Below, piece after piece: positions 38,601 to 49,114 of a DNA stretch of 64,000 bases. Every line of letters begins with the position of its first letter. The first letter of the stretch is position 1. Source of the stretch: Apteryx mantelli (taxonomy: Eukaryota > Chordata > Aves > Apterygiformes > Apterygidae); NCBI RefSeq assembly GCF_036417845.1, contig NC_089979.1:118329415-118393414 (forward strand). Direction: 5' to 3'. Both the position numbers and the translations under genes were made by a program. The notes under the pieces were generated by a model. The model saw nothing but the letters and a program-made list of their open reading frames with translations. It was not told the origin of the DNA and made no database searches.

Positions 38601-40896
38601 TTTAGTTGCTGATGCTGATAAAGAAAACTTCTTGTTTCTGAAGGTGGAGATCCCCCTCCTCCTTTTTTTTTTGTCTAAGGTATGTTTATTGGTGGTGTGT
38701 AAGATGTGATTCGCTGGATTTCAGACATGTGAATTTGTAAGTATGCAGTCTTTAGAAATTGCAGTGCTATGCTAATAAGGACAGTTTGGATTTGAGAACT
38801 GAAGTTCATAGCTTTCTTAGAAAAATGAGGTATAGCCAGTGACTGATTAAGATCAGAAGTAGGGACTTACCTGATCATAGCTCCTGCATCTAACACGGCT
38901 GATTCCTACACTAAACTCCTACTTTATATAGGGCTGGGGCCTATTGTACACTCCTTAATTCATCTTGCATGTGGGGGGAGCTTGCATTAATGCCATATTT
39001 TCTCCTAAAACTAGTACAGAAGCATAATAGTGAGGTTGAATAGACAGTTCTTCTTATGCTTTTTAATACTGCAAAAACAAGCCACAATACAAGATAAATT
39101 TGATTAAAAAAAAAAAAAAAAAAGTTTGAGGTCGAAGTTTATTAACACCTTAGTGGAACTGTGCAAGATAGGATCTTATACCACGGAAGCGGATAGAGAG
39201 CTGTAATAACTCACCTGCATTTGCAAATTTACCAACTATTTATAAAATTTCTCTTGCAAATTTCCTAAAACTTGTTTTCAGAAATACTTGAGAAAGAAAA
39301 TGCAAGAAAAAAGCCTTTGATACATCTTAAATGGTAATATTCAGTATACTACAATTGTGCTTCTGTAGGTCCTTAAAAATATTATTGCAATTTCAGCTAT
39401 CCTAGACAATTTTAGAAGTCATCAGGAGTACAGTAAGAGTTCTTACTTTCCAGTGACTCAGACAGTTTTATTATTCATATCAGTGTACGTCAATGCCATG
39501 AATTTGTTTATTTTTCTTCTATATTCTTGACTACTAAAGACCAAAGCAAGAGGAAAACATAGATGAGCTTGTTTGTTCCCATCCCTTTTCTTGTCTAATG
39601 AAATCTTAATTGTCTGGCATGTGGTGGAAAGGAGGCCTGTGAGGAGCATAAGCAAATTATTTGTTCAAACCAGCCGTATATCCTCCCTTATGTCATGTTT
39701 AATGAACCAAGATTCAGCTTGACTCAGTATGAATCCATTTACATTTTTGTTCTGAACTTTCTGCAGTTCATCAGTTTAAAGACTATTGGAAAAGTATGTG
39801 TTTGTGTCACTTTAGTGTGTCTACTTTCTGGTGTATAAGTTGCTTTATTTTTTCTTTTACTTGCCTAATATTACTTTATTTTTTAACTTTGGGTATTATA
39901 ATGTTAGGTATTTTGAACTAAGGGATTCTGGCTACCTCCATTATAAAAAGTCATTTAAAAAGTTTGTATCCAAAGTTAACCACAATTTTATTGAAATTAA
40001 ATTCATGACAGAAAGCCCCAAGATTTTAATGGTCAAAAGTAAGTAAAACAAAATATAGTACTCTCTTGTAATTTCACAGGTTCTTTTGTTGTCCAAGTAA
40101 TCTGATTTATAATAAGCATTTGAATTTCATATGTCTAAACAAGCTGTGCATCTTTTTCATAAAATCATAAAACAGGAAAGGGGCTACTGAGATAGTGTAG
40201 TCTTATAACTTTACAAAAAGCCCCAACACAGAATTAGGATTTGCCCTCTTTTTTGTGATTTCTTTCTCCTTTTAGCAATCGGCTTCAAGCAACTACGGTT
40301 TTCAAGTTTGCTTTGGTCTGAAACTTAATGCAAAATTCAGTGACAGGAACCTGTCATTTTATTTTCCTAAGTATTGCCTTATTTGGAATGACTGCTGTAT
40401 TTGACCACTTCAGTTTTAAATATTAACAATGATTTTCACTTATTAAGGAAATTAGATTTTTTTGACTGTTTGTATTATTTTCTTGAATATATTTTCTGTC
40501 CTGGTGTTTAGTTCTATCAAACTGAGAGATCACGAAAATTCAGTTACTGTGCAGAGTGTTATGCTTAATAAAGCTATATAGTAAAATGATCACTGTCAAA
40601 TTATTAAAACTTGATTTTTTTTTCTCTTTTAACAGGGGCAAATTTGGATCAATGGCTTTAATCTTGGTCGCTACTGGCCAGCCCGTGGTCCTCAGTTAAC
40701 CCTTTTTGTTCCAAGCAATATCCTTGTTTCCTCGGTGCCAAACAATATCACAGTGTTGGAGCTGGAGAGTTCTCCCTGCAGCACCCAGATGTGCGAGATA
40801 GAATTTGTAGACAGACCTGATATCAATGCAACCACACAGTATGCAAGCAATGCCCCTCCACTCTTTGTGAGAGACACGTGGCTGAACCACCTATAA
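6411..40896 (+). CDS. GLB1: Beta-galactosidase, exons 2-16 (exon 1 lies outside the window)
   Basis: Lysosomal acid beta-galactosidase (glycoside hydrolase family 35) removes terminal beta-galactose from GM1 ganglioside, keratan sulfate and glycoproteins, in a complex with cathepsin A and neuraminidase 1. Fifteen exons translate in one frame to 634 residues ending in TAA at 40894-40896. If exon 1 adds 25 residues as in human, the protein is about 659, slightly shorter than human (677) because of a 5-residue shorter exon 15 and a shorter C-terminal tail. Active-site residues (human numbering) are present: C127 and E129 in PYICAEWDM, acid/base E188 in VENEYGS, nucleophile E268 in NSEFYTGW, Y306 and Y333. 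The order is a TIM barrel (exons 2-10) followed by beta domains (exons 11-16). Exon lengths 2-14 equal those I recall for human. All junctions are GT-AG and no frame lesion is seen. The signal peptide belongs to the missing exon 1. Confidence 0.97.
6581..13884 (+). other. GLB1: GLB1 intron 2 (7.3 kb)
   Basis: AT-rich, with T-rich runs and short open frames of random character. No coding, RNA or transposon feature could be supported. Confidence 0.8.
13885..14035 (+). CDS. GLB1: GLB1 exon 3 (151 bp)
   Basis: Acceptor TCTTTATAG, donor ATG|GTACAG. It encodes [12 protein letters not shown] through [12 protein letters not shown], which carries substrate-binding residues Y83, C127 and E129. It ends on a codon boundary (M132). 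Human elastin-binding-protein splicing skips this exon. Confidence 0.97.
14036..14342 (+). other. GLB1: GLB1 intron 3 (307 bp)
   Basis: A short intron between exons 3 and 4. It begins GTACAG and ends TTTTCCCAG. Nothing else is seen. Confidence 0.9.
14343..14403 (+). CDS. GLB1: GLB1 exon 4 (61 bp)
   Basis: Acceptor TTTTCCCAG, donor CAG|GTAATGG. It encodes [20 protein letters not shown] and one further base. Intron 3 before it is only 307 bp. It is skipped in the human elastin-binding-protein splice form. Confidence 0.96.
14404..15507 (+). other. GLB1: GLB1 intron 4 (1.1 kb)
   Basis: Contains a poly-T run near 15291-15308 and a short G run near 14715. No gene is seen. Confidence 0.85.
15508..15602 (+). 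CDS. GLB1: GLB1 exon 5 (95 bp), open in two frames
   Basis: Acceptor TATCACAG, donor CAG|GTAATT. The normal frame encodes [20 protein letters not shown] and continues to the end of the exon. Joined directly to exon 2, the exon would be read in another frame. That frame also has no stop and contains DEASPLS at 15554-15574 (see findings). Confidence 0.96.
15603..16883 (+). other. GLB1: GLB1 intron 5 (1.3 kb)
   Basis: Contains a perfect 17-bp tandem duplication at 16782-16815, about 70 bp before the exon 6 acceptor. Otherwise featureless. Confidence 0.85.
16782..16815 (+). repeat. 17-bp perfect tandem duplication
   Basis: The unit GGTTGCCATCAAAGAAA occurs twice in direct succession in intron 5. 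Confidence 0.95.
16884..17064 (+). CDS. GLB1: GLB1 exon 6 (181 bp), acid/base catalytic residue
   Basis: Acceptor TACTGTGCAG. It begins [17 protein letters not shown]; the acid/base Glu188 codon is at 16893-16895. The donor CCAG|GTTGGA departs from the GTRAGT consensus, but the 181-bp length and the in-frame join to exon 7 fix it. Human elastin-binding-protein splicing skips this exon. Confidence 0.95.
17065..18138 (+). other. GLB1: GLB1 intron 6 (1.1 kb)
   Basis: The intron starts with the weak donor GTTGGA. An A-rich tract with AATAAA (17097-17102) and a GT-rich tract (about 17109-17128) follow at once. A T-rich run lies near 17931-17950. No gene is seen. Confidence 0.85.
18139..18197 (+). 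CDS. GLB1: GLB1 exon 7 (59 bp)
   Basis: Acceptor GTTTATAG, donor TTG|GTATGT. It completes Gly245 and encodes [19 protein letters not shown]. The N-glycosylation sequon NVT matches human N247. Confidence 0.96.
18198..19093 (+). other. GLB1: GLB1 intron 7 (0.9 kb)
   Basis: AT-rich intron with no recognisable feature beyond its splice signals. Confidence 0.85.
19094..19215 (+). CDS. GLB1: GLB1 exon 8 (122 bp), nucleophile exon
   Basis: Acceptor TCCTTTCAG, donor CT|GTAAGT. It begins [14 protein letters not shown]; the nucleophile Glu268 codon is at 19103-19105, and Tyr270 follows. Intron 8 after it is only 140 bp. Confidence 0.97.
19260..19286 (+). repeat. (TTTTG)n microsatellite
   Basis: About five copies of GTTTT in intron 8, between the 122-bp and 41-bp exons. 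Confidence 0.9.
19356..19396 (+). CDS. GLB1: GLB1 exon 9 (41 bp)
   Basis: A micro-exon with acceptor TTTTTTCAG and donor ATG|GTAAGA. It completes Leu305 and encodes [13 protein letters not shown], which includes active-site Tyr306. Confidence 0.96.
19397..19873 (+). other. GLB1: GLB1 intron 9 (477 bp)
   Basis: No recognisable feature beyond splice signals. The acceptor tract is TTTTTTTTCCCCTCCCTTAG. Confidence 0.85.
19874..19986 (+). CDS. GLB1: GLB1 exon 10 (113 bp)
   Basis: Acceptor CTCCCTTAG, donor ATG|GTGAGT. It encodes [20 protein letters not shown] and on to [12 protein letters not shown], which includes active-site Tyr333 and the end of the TIM barrel. Confidence 0.97.
20631..20656 (+). 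repeat. Poly-A run (26 A)
   Basis: An uninterrupted A26 in intron 10. No flanking target-site duplication is seen, so a retrotransposed copy is not supported. Confidence 0.9.
21550..21579 (+). repeat. (TTTG)n microsatellite
   Basis: About seven TTTG units in intron 10. Confidence 0.9.
23742..23816 (+). CDS. GLB1: GLB1 exon 11 (75 bp)
   Basis: The acceptor is a C-rich tract ending TTTCTAG; the donor is AAG|GTAAAT. It encodes [20 protein letters not shown] and five more residues, a linker into the first beta domain. It begins and ends on codon boundaries. Confidence 0.96.
23817..30142 (+). other. GLB1: GLB1 intron 11 (6.3 kb)
   Basis: AT-rich with T runs (for example near 27190-27212 and 27433-27456). 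Only short random open frames. No feature supported. Confidence 0.8.
30143..30232 (+). CDS. GLB1: GLB1 exon 12 (90 bp)
   Basis: Acceptor TGTGCTGCAG, donor CAG|GTAAGG. It encodes [20 protein letters not shown] and [10 protein letters not shown] and aligns without gaps to the human exon. It lies after the largest intron downstream of exon 2 (6.3 kb). Confidence 0.95.
31592..31608 (+). repeat. Poly-C run (17 C)
   Basis: Homopolymer in intron 12. Confidence 0.9.
32096..32109 (+). repeat. Poly-C run (14 C) in the exon 13 acceptor tract
   Basis: The homopolymer ends 8 nt before the exon 13 boundary, so it forms most of the polypyrimidine tract. Confidence 0.9.
32118..32231 (+). CDS. GLB1: GLB1 exon 13 (114 bp)
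   Basis: The acceptor is a run of 14 C followed by TTTCTTAG; the donor is GGG|GTAAAT. It encodes [20 protein letters not shown] and on through [13 protein letters not shown]. The sequon NCT (N425) is not at a human site as I recall it. Confidence 0.96.
32232..33381 (+). other. GLB1: GLB1 intron 13 (1.15 kb)
   Basis: AT-rich with a poly-T run at about 32637-32652. No gene is seen. Confidence 0.85.
33382..33513 (+). CDS. GLB1: GLB1 exon 14 (132 bp)
   Basis: Acceptor TTCCTACAG, donor AAG|GTAAGT. It encodes [20 protein letters not shown], then [20 protein letters not shown] and FK. The sequon NIT matches human N464. Confidence 0.96.
33514..36281 (+). other. GLB1: GLB1 intron 14 (2.8 kb)
   Basis: Contains a short TA-rich repeat near 33920-33940 and several T runs. 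No gene is seen. Confidence 0.85.
36282..36521 (+). CDS. GLB1: GLB1 exon 15 (240 bp)
   Basis: Acceptor CTCCTCCTAG, donor AAG|GTATGA. It encodes [10 protein letters not shown] (sequon matching human N498), a divergent loop ([20 protein letters not shown]), then [20 protein letters not shown] and PGWTK. It is 15 bp shorter than the human exon as I recall it. The human sequons in the loop (N542, N545, N555) are absent. Confidence 0.95.
36522..40635 (+). other. GLB1: GLB1 intron 15 (4.1 kb)
   Basis: Contains T and A runs (38527-38541, 39105-39123). A stretch near 40160-40240 weakly resembles the 3' end of a degraded CR1-type LINE but is not convincing. No gene is seen. Confidence 0.8.
40636..40896 (+). 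CDS. GLB1: GLB1 exon 16, terminal coding exon
   Basis: Acceptor CTTTTAACAG. It encodes [20 protein letters not shown], the conserved beta-galactosidase jelly-roll motif, through [10 protein letters not shown] and a short divergent tail ending DTWLNHL with stop TAA at 40894. The tail lacks much of the human proline/lysine-rich extension. Extra sequons occur at NIT (N610) and NAT (N637). Confidence 0.96.
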   Translation, partial: GQIWINGFNLGRYWPARGPQLTLFVPSNILVSSVPNNITVLELESSPCSTQMCEIEFVDRPDINATTQYASNAPPLFVRDTWLNHL

Positions 40897-41765
40897 TGAT
40901 TCGAGTATTTCCTTGTCTTCCCCAACTTTGCTTCCCTTTTGCCTCAAACCATACTTCCCTTTTTTAAAAGAGTCAGTGTTAATCAGTAAGCTGTTTAGCT
41001 GAGGCAGGTTTTTAAATTCATAAAAGACTTCCGTTTTTTGTTGGTTTTAAGCTAGCAAGAGTTAAATACAGAAATTTTCTTTTAAAAAAAAGAAAAGCTG
41101 TAGCTTTAAAGCTGACCTTGGAATGTGAAACTGAACCCAGGTGAAAGATAATGTTGGCATCAAGGTCTAGTAAAAATGTAGCCCTGTAGACTGTACTTGC
41201 ATTACAAGGACCCTCTCACACTTTTCTTTACCATTTTTTGCAACTGGAGAGAAGTGCACAAAGAGGTGCAGAGTCCCACTATCTTGCTGTTTGCTCATGC
41301 GTACATCAGGGGGGCTGGTGCTTCACAGTTGCCAATAGACTGTTGATACTTTCAGCCAACCTCTAATGTCTGGTTAGCGTCAGTATTGTTTTAGTCTGCG
41401 CTGACTTGCTGCCAATGTTGAGTGGATCTCATCTCCTCTTTTCGCTGCCGTGTAAGTGACCATTGAAAAATTTGAGTTAGTTGCTTACAGGAGCAGTGGC
41501 AGGAACTGAGGGAGAGAGCACTCGAGTGCAAGCCGGTCTTAAACAGCAGCAATGTGGATATTGGAGCTTGTGGTCACAGTTCTGCAGCCGTTCCTGAGCT
41601 GGTGCTGGTGATGCTCACATTTCTGAGCCAATTTACTGCTTCCCTTCTGAAGGTGTAAGAATCAATTAATAGGTACAAGGACACAGGTGAAATTTAGGCT
41701 CTCTCCGTTGGACCATATACTCTGATTAACTTGCCTGCTGAATAAAGTCTTAAAATGAGCCATTT
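40897..41765 (+). other. GLB1: GLB1 3' UTR
   Basis: The region runs from the stop codon to about 20 nt past the first canonical AATAAA at 41741. A T-rich stretch at 41790-41803 lies downstream of the likely cleavage site. The exact cleavage position is inferred. Confidence 0.75.
41741..41746 (+). terminator. GLB1: Poly(A) signal AATAAA of GLB1
   Basis: This is a canonical AATAAA about 845 nt after the GLB1 stop codon, with a T-rich element about 45 nt downstream. Confidence 0.7.
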
Positions 41766-44700
41766 TAAAATTGCCCTTGTAACTGATCTTTTTTTTTTTT
41801 TTTATAATGGACTTGGATACCTGTTTTTAATAGGCCAGAGCCTTGGAAGCTGAAGGTTTTAAGTCAAAACATTTAATTCTTTATTAGTCACTAATCGACA
41901 TTTTATGTTTTGTTCCAGTAAATTAATGATCTTTGTAAGTGCCTGATATTTGCAAAGATGCAGAATCACTGTCAGCAAAGCTGGCTTTCTGTATCAGTCT
42001 GAATCTCTTTGTTTTGACTCTTAGGTTTTAAAGTCAATCATACAAACTCCTTGGTGAGATTTAAAGGAAAAAAATTTGAGATGATGAAATTAAATATTTT
42101 CATAATCTGTCAAGTTGCTTCCTTTGAATTTGTATGACGTTATTAAAATGGTTCTTCAAAGATGAAATCCTTTCTGTGTTCATTTGGGAGGGAAAAACGG
42201 GAGGAGGAAGTGTTATGAGCAGTTAGAGTATCAAGGAGAAATGGTACTGTAAAGTCTCTGTGGACAAGGATTTCTTGTTCATGCCATCCGGACAGTCTCA
42301 TTTGTTTTCCGTATTGGGAAGATTTATGTAAAGCAAAACAAAGCAGTTGTAGGAGGCTGCAAGGACCCTGGAGTTTACACCCTTTGCTGAGAAGGCTGAT
42401 GTGAAAACCTGACCCTTTCTTCTCAGTTAATGAGGGCTGTTTCTGTCTCCTAAAGAGAGGAGTGAAAGGGAGCACCGTTCCCTTGAGTATCTACAGCTCT
42501 CTGTGTTTGGCATGTTTGACTTGTGTTTGATGGGCTGCCTGCTTTAGTGGTTTTCCAGCTCAGGCAACTATGGTTCACTTGAGCCAAACAGAAAGCTTCT
42601 ACTGTTAAATTCATACCTCAAATGCAAAGTCTTATGGCTGAGGGCTGTGTGTACACTAGCAGGACCTGAAACACTTCATTCTTGGAATAATGTTCTGTCC
42701 TGACTCCAGATTTTTTTTTTCCTCTGGGCACCATTCCTGTGCAGACCCTGGAACAGGCTCTGCAATTATTTTAGTAAAAACTATTAATTACCTCCGAGCC
42801 AGGTCTTGAAAGTAAGGAATGGAACAGAATTAGTTTCATACCGGTTGTGGGTTTTGTGGCTTTAAGTATGCAGAATGACAGTACTATTTAGATATTATTC
42901 CTACAACAGTTCAGTACTTTAACAGCCAGGAGTATTTTTATTTTTCTGGCAGTTAGGGCTACAAGAGGAGTGGAAAAGAAGATCAACTTGTAGCTCTTAT
43001 TCTCACTTCATTTGCTTTTACATTGTACTCGCTGAAAACATAATGCAGTCTGTGACACCTCGCTTTTTGCTGTATCTGCAGTCTTAGAAGCACAAAGACT
43101 TTGCATCAAGGATTGCAAACATCCTTCTGGATGGAAATGATGCTAAGAACAACACGGAAAAAGGTTTAACTTTTTTTTTTCAAGTAGGACTCTAGATAGT
43201 TTAGCTAACATACCTGCCTATTCACTGCTGTCTGAAGTGATCTGTTGCCTACAGAGAGGAACCGAAAGTTGGGGCCCTTATTCCTAGGCTTGATCTGCCC
43301 ACAGGAAGACACTGCTGGAGGTTGCCAAGTGGCACAGTATTTATAAATATTTGAGTGGGCAGAGGGGAGATCTCTGTGACAGCAGGCTTTCGGAGCACAT
43401 CACTAGAGCGTGTTGTGGGAGCCGCTTACTATTTCTTTACTCAAGGATGTGGCTGTAGCTGCAGCAGGGGGATGTGCTGCCCTGCACATGTCACATGCTG
43501 GCTCCCTGTGCCTGCACCGTTGCTGCTACTGCGTGATTGGGACTTATCCAGATTTCCTAGCCATGGTGTGCGGTCCTCCTGGGATTTAGTATGTGATACA
43601 AAATAGGACAGCTTCACATTTGCTCCTTTGCAGTCTCAAGTCAGTCAGTTATTTTGACCTATCCTCTAATGAGGTTTTTATTGGCTGTCCTGGAGGTGGC
43701 AATGAAATCAGAAATGAAATTTTTTGATAGGGGGCCAAATGCATAGTGGAAGAGTGGCTTGGGGGAGTTAGCAGACTCAGTGGTCAAGGCACCAGCCAGT
43801 CTAGTTCCAAGTTGTTTCTGAAGGATGTGGAGTGAATATGTTGCCAGATCCCTGGTTCATGTCTACACTGCAGCTGTGTGATCTGCTCCAGATACTGAAG
43901 CCTGGCTGTATGGGCTGTCCAGCGGAGCCAGCTGTGCCCTGGAGGCATGGCAGGAGGCAATGTTTCTGATACTGTAACTGTGGCTCCTCAAATGCTCCCT
44001 CCTGCCTGTCCTTGGGAATTTGCAGGTGCTTCACTGGCACGGTAGCTAAATAATGGGCACAGCGTTCTCTGCTTTTGATGGAGCCGTGCAAACCTGGTCT
44101 TAGGAGTCAGAATTGGTCTGTGAGGAGAAATGGAAATTTTACACTGATCACAGGCAGAAAGCAAGTGTGGTCTGTGCAGTTGTGTGTGGGAATGCTGTTG
44201 GAATCTGCCTGCAGAGTGCGGAGGTAGGGGGCTTGGCTTAGCACAGATACTCTTCCAGTCCTGCAGTGGTTTGTAAACTTAAACTGTAATCATGCCTATG
44301 CAGGAGTGAAGGCCTTTTAGATGTAATTGCTTGGGATGAATGAGCAAGTGGGTGAATCTGAACTGGTGAACAGTGTGCACAGTATGGTTGTATTCTTAAT
44401 GTAGGGGTGAGACTGCTGTCTTTCCCTTTTGTTCATAATATAATTATCATCTTGGGTGATAACCAAAACATGGGAGTCCCTGCATCATGAGGATGAGACT
44501 TGGCCTTGTCCACACCTCTCTAGCCTCTCTGGGCCCTCTGTAATTCTGTGCAAGGTGGCTTTCCCTAGCTCCCTGCTCTCCATCTCTTCATATGCACTGA
44601 GTTTAGAGTGCAAGGGGAAGGCATCTACCCTCCGTCTTGGGTGGGTGGGCTTGGTCACTTTGATAGAGTCAGGTAACTAGCTAGATGATTGCAGTCTCCT

Positions 44701-47700
44701 TGTATTTTAATTTAGGATATATCAAAATCACTGGGGACAACAGACTTTCCAACCTTTGTCCTAGGAAGCTCAGTCTTACCAGCAAAATTTCCTCACACCT
44801 CTTCCCAGCAATGGATACAGATACAAGCAAATTGCTTGCAGTGCTGACAGATCCTAACCTGAACCTCTGACAGCAACTTGGTTCTTTACTGGGCATTGTT
44901 ATCTCTTTACCAACAGGAAACTGGTGTTTGGTGTTTGGTTGCATGGCTTTGCAGTCACTCCTCATCTTCTTCCCTTTTCTGCTTGTAAATGCTCTAGCAT
45001 AGCCTCCCAGAGGAAGCATTGAAGACTGACGTACAGTCCCCACATTTTCTCTTTAGTCTGTTTTTTGTATGAATCTTTGTCAGTCTGCAAACACCATTTT
45101 AACAGATAATACAAGGAGAAAGGTTTGTGAGAGATGATCTAGTTGTAAGCCTCTCTGCCCTAAGCCAGCATCACCTGAACATGGAGTATTCCCAGCGTTT
45201 TTATCTGACCTGTTCTTCCAAACTTGTAAAGCAGATCCTAGTCGAGCTGTTCTAGTGTTTTATGGTTAGAAAATTTGTTAATAGCTATTGCTATATATAA
45301 GCCTGTTATCACTTTTACTGTCCACAGCCAACATGAAGCACCTCTTTGTGCTGTGAGATTGTTCTGGGCCTTCTATTTTCTTATCTCCATGAAGGGCTGG
45401 ATTTATACAAGGATTAAAAGGTGCAGAGCAACATAAAGAAGATTCAGCAAGGATGTGAAAGGCAGGTATATCCTCCTGAATGACCTGGTCCAGGTGTTGC
45501 AACAGCGTTTTCTGAAAAGCATGACCGAGTTGCAAGAAAGCTGTTTTGCAGGCCTGGACTTAAAAGTGTGGTAGCCAGCCTCACGATCCTGGTAGAAGGA
45601 TCACATGATGAAGGGAACTGGAAGCTAAAGAAGAATGGGGTCTGCTTTAATGATTCTCCTTCAATAAGACAAAACTGGGCAAGAAGAGATGATCTTGGGA
45701 CTCAATGCAAAGGACTGAATGGAAGAAAATGTTGGAAAAGGAATCAGAGGGATCGTTGTCCTGCTTTTGCTGAATAAAGTGAAAAATCCCTTTTCAGAAT
45801 ATTTTTTGTTGTTTATCTTATTACCAAAGGGGGGAGTAGTGAACCAGAGCCCCCAGCTTTAGGGGAAATCTGGAAGGAGTGTGGTACCTACAGGGAGGCT
45901 TTGCAGAACTGGTGATAGTTTCAGGTCCTTGGTAATTCAATCTCCTTCACGGAGGATACATGTCTGTGGGGCCAAGGAATCGGGGATTTATTTAAGAATT
46001 CCTGTCTTGGGCCTTACTGCATATACCTGTCCTTCAGCAGCCAAGTGCACACAGGAGCCAAAAGTCCAGGTCCCAGTAAGGTCCCACTTTTAAATCGTAC
46101 TCCATAATGTTGTAACGGGAAATGTGGTCTTGATCATAAAACTCCCCAGCGTGCATTCGTAGCAGACTGTGCAAACATCTTGATATGATCTTGCACTTCG
46201 GTAACATGTTTGCAGTTGCATGTCAGTCATTTAACCTACTTTTCTTTTGTAGGCAAGAGCAAAAATTACCCCCAAAGGGAACTGGGTAAGTTACTTCAGG
46301 GTTGAGTGTGAGACTCTCCCACAGAACTGGCCTTTGTGAAGTGGAGTGGGTCTGGTGGATACTGGTGCATAAGCCAGTAGGAAAATACAGGCAGTATCTG
46401 TGGTTTGAAAGGATTTTTCAGTTGATTTCCTTTACAGTGTATGCATCTTTTTTTTTTTTTTTTTTCTTTTAACTCAGTCTTTCTGCAGGGCTTACATCTT
46501 CACTATTTTTTTGTGTGTGTGTATATATATTAAATGTTCTGTAGGGCTCACACACCCACTCTATGTTAAAGGAGAATTTTCACAATGTTGTCTGCTGCTG
46601 TGGGCCAGAGCACAGATCTGAGCACACTGCAGGGAAGTGCCTAGCAAATGTGGGTCATCCCTGTAATGCTTCAGTGAAGAAATGCTTCTTCTGTTTCATT
46701 CTTCCTGGAGTCTCTGGTTCTTCCTCTTGTATTAGAGAAGTCTTATTTGGAGAGGAACCCAGAGAATTTCCTTCAATCTATTCTCTGAAGTGAAAATGAT
46801 CTCCACCCCTTCCTCCTATCCATTTTTAGTTTGCAAGTTGGCCAAAAATCCCTTTGCGTACAGCTTGCTTATGCTTCTCTCCTTTCTTCCGAATCCCATT
46901 TGCAGATTCCTTTTCATGAGTTCCACAAATCTTGATAGGGTGTAGGGAGCAATTGCTCTTTCCTGGTGTCTAGTCTGAATTTAAGCAAAAGTCTTTCCTA
47001 GTTGCGGAGTTCTGCTCTCAAAAGCATTTGCCTTTCAAAAGGTGATGGATTATGTGTAGTGAGCATGCAGGATCTGTATTTGTTCCTGCACTGTGAATGA
47101 AGGGGCTTTCTTAAGTGTAGGCAGACTTGTTGAGTCGAGGGAGAAGCAGCAGCTAGCAGCTCACTCTTAACGCTCCTCATGCCCTGTCCTTTGCTTGCTG
47201 GGTCACTGAGCTTTGGACAGCAGTCTTCCTCCTGTGGCTCCCTGAAAATGTAGTTGCTGTTTCCACAGCAGACATTTATGAGATAAGAAGTTTTGCAGAA
47301 AGAAAATTTACATTTACACTTCTCTGTTGCCCCCTGCACCTTCTTCAGGTTCAATCTTATTTCTGGACGCTGAAAATACTCTGATGTACCAGTGAGGTTT
47401 CCCAGAAGACTGTTGGCTCCAAGAGATGGGTCTGGACCCTGCACACACTCTACATAACCTTTTTCAAGCTTTCTGACTTTTTCTTTCTTCTCAGTTTTAG
47501 GATGTGGTTTGCCTTAATCATGAATAGGTGGTGGATCCGGTGTTCTGAAAAACCTGAGTACCTATGCTGAACTCATGAGAGGTTAGTATTATTTTCTGCA
47601 AATTTTCTCCTAGCGGTGAAACTTCCTCTGAAGATTTCTGCCATGGTGCATTCCTATGTTGCTCTTCCTGTCTTTTTGATCCAGAGCAGTGTCTACCTCA

Positions 47701-49084
47701 AAAGCCTAAGTTAAAGTAGTGTGAGTCTGTGAACTACAGCCAAACGTAGACACCTGCAGAGATGACTTTTTTTAAAGCACTGAGTCTGGTTGGCGTCTGC
47801 TGAAGGAGCTCTTTGTTTACCTGTTTAAACCTAACCTCTCTGGTTCTTTTGGTTTGACTCAAAAGCTTCAGAGTTGTGCTGAAGAAAGCCTGTTGCTTCT
47901 ATGGATCCTTTCTGAGTTTAACTGTCTGACACCAACTGCCCTCTGCTTTCATATTAGCCAAATTTTGGGCTCCTGTTGGGCTCCTTTTACTGAGAAGAGG
48001 GAAAAAGCCAACAAACAAAACTAAGCTTGGTCACCCAGCCTAGGAAGTAAAGGCAACTTGGATAGAAGGTGCCAGTAGTTCAAGTACAAGAATACCAGCT
48101 AGCTATGCCTCAGTCACCCAAATGGCTTTTTTCTTTTTCCCCAATTCTAAAAAAAAACCCAGGCTGTGCTAAAATCACTGAAATGAGATCACAATAGTAG
48201 CATATTTGACTTACATTTAGTTTGTTTCCAGTTTGTACCATACCAATAGGAACAGTGCTGATGGGGGTGCTTAGATGCTACGGAGATACAAGTGAACAAG
48301 AGTATTCAGGGTTTCAAAATATGATCCGGATAAGAAGCCTTGTGAAGACAGAAGGGCAAGCACAATAGTGTATCAGGAAGGTAGTAATGATTTTTAGATT
48401 CTTTTCCTTTTTTCAAACCCCAGCAGCTCAAAACCAGCCTAGGTTGACAGTAGGGAGGTGAAAGAAAGATATCTCTCTTGCTGCCTCCCACCACCATCAA
48501 CCAGCTGCAGGGTGCGGCCTTGCATCTCACTGCAGTGAGGAGGGTGGATGCTGCTGAGCTCTGTAGCTTTCATATTTTCATAGCTGCAAGTGGAAAATTC
48601 GAAATGAAAGAAAGGAGTTGAGCTGGTATGAAGGTTAAGCTTCCCAGGCAAGATGTACCGAGTGGGGAAAATATATCCAAATCCTAAGAAAAATGAGCCT
48701 GACCACAAGGCTGTGAACACTCTTAGCTCTGCTGTTGCTTGCTGCCCAACTGCTTGTTTTTGTCTTGGCTTGCATTTTGCTGTGGCAATTTCAGAGCAGG
48801 AACCATGCTTTTTTTCTGACTTTTTGAAATGCATCATATGTTTTCAGTTGTTCACAAAATAATAAGACTAGATGATGCCAGGTTTAGTTTCACTCCAGTT
48901 TCTAGTGAGCAAGTGTCATCTTCAGAAATACAACCGCACTGCTGTACTTGTCTTGCTAGGTGGGTGAAAGAACGCTCAGGGAGTCTGACTGTTCCCCCCT
49001 GTCTCTGCGTGATGAGCTTGGTCAGGGGTCTGCACCATGGGCACAGCAGAGTGGGAATACTTTTTGCACTTCAGTCATAATTTG

Positions 49085-49114
49085 AAAAATAAATAAATAA
49101 ATAAATAAATAAAA
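49085..49114 (+). repeat. (AAAT)n microsatellite
   Basis: About six AAAT units in the intergenic spacer. Confidence 0.9.

Noticed and set aside
40150..40250. Possible CR1 LINE 3' end (repeated ATCATAAAA-like motif and AGGAAAGGGGCTACTGAGAT)
   Set aside because: The resemblance is only to short, low-complexity parts of the CR1 tail. A repeat-library search would be needed.
46998..47444. 148-codon minus-strand open frame in the intergenic spacer
   Set aside because: No domain or family resemblance, no splice or promoter context, and a frame of this length is expected by chance once or twice in 64 kb.
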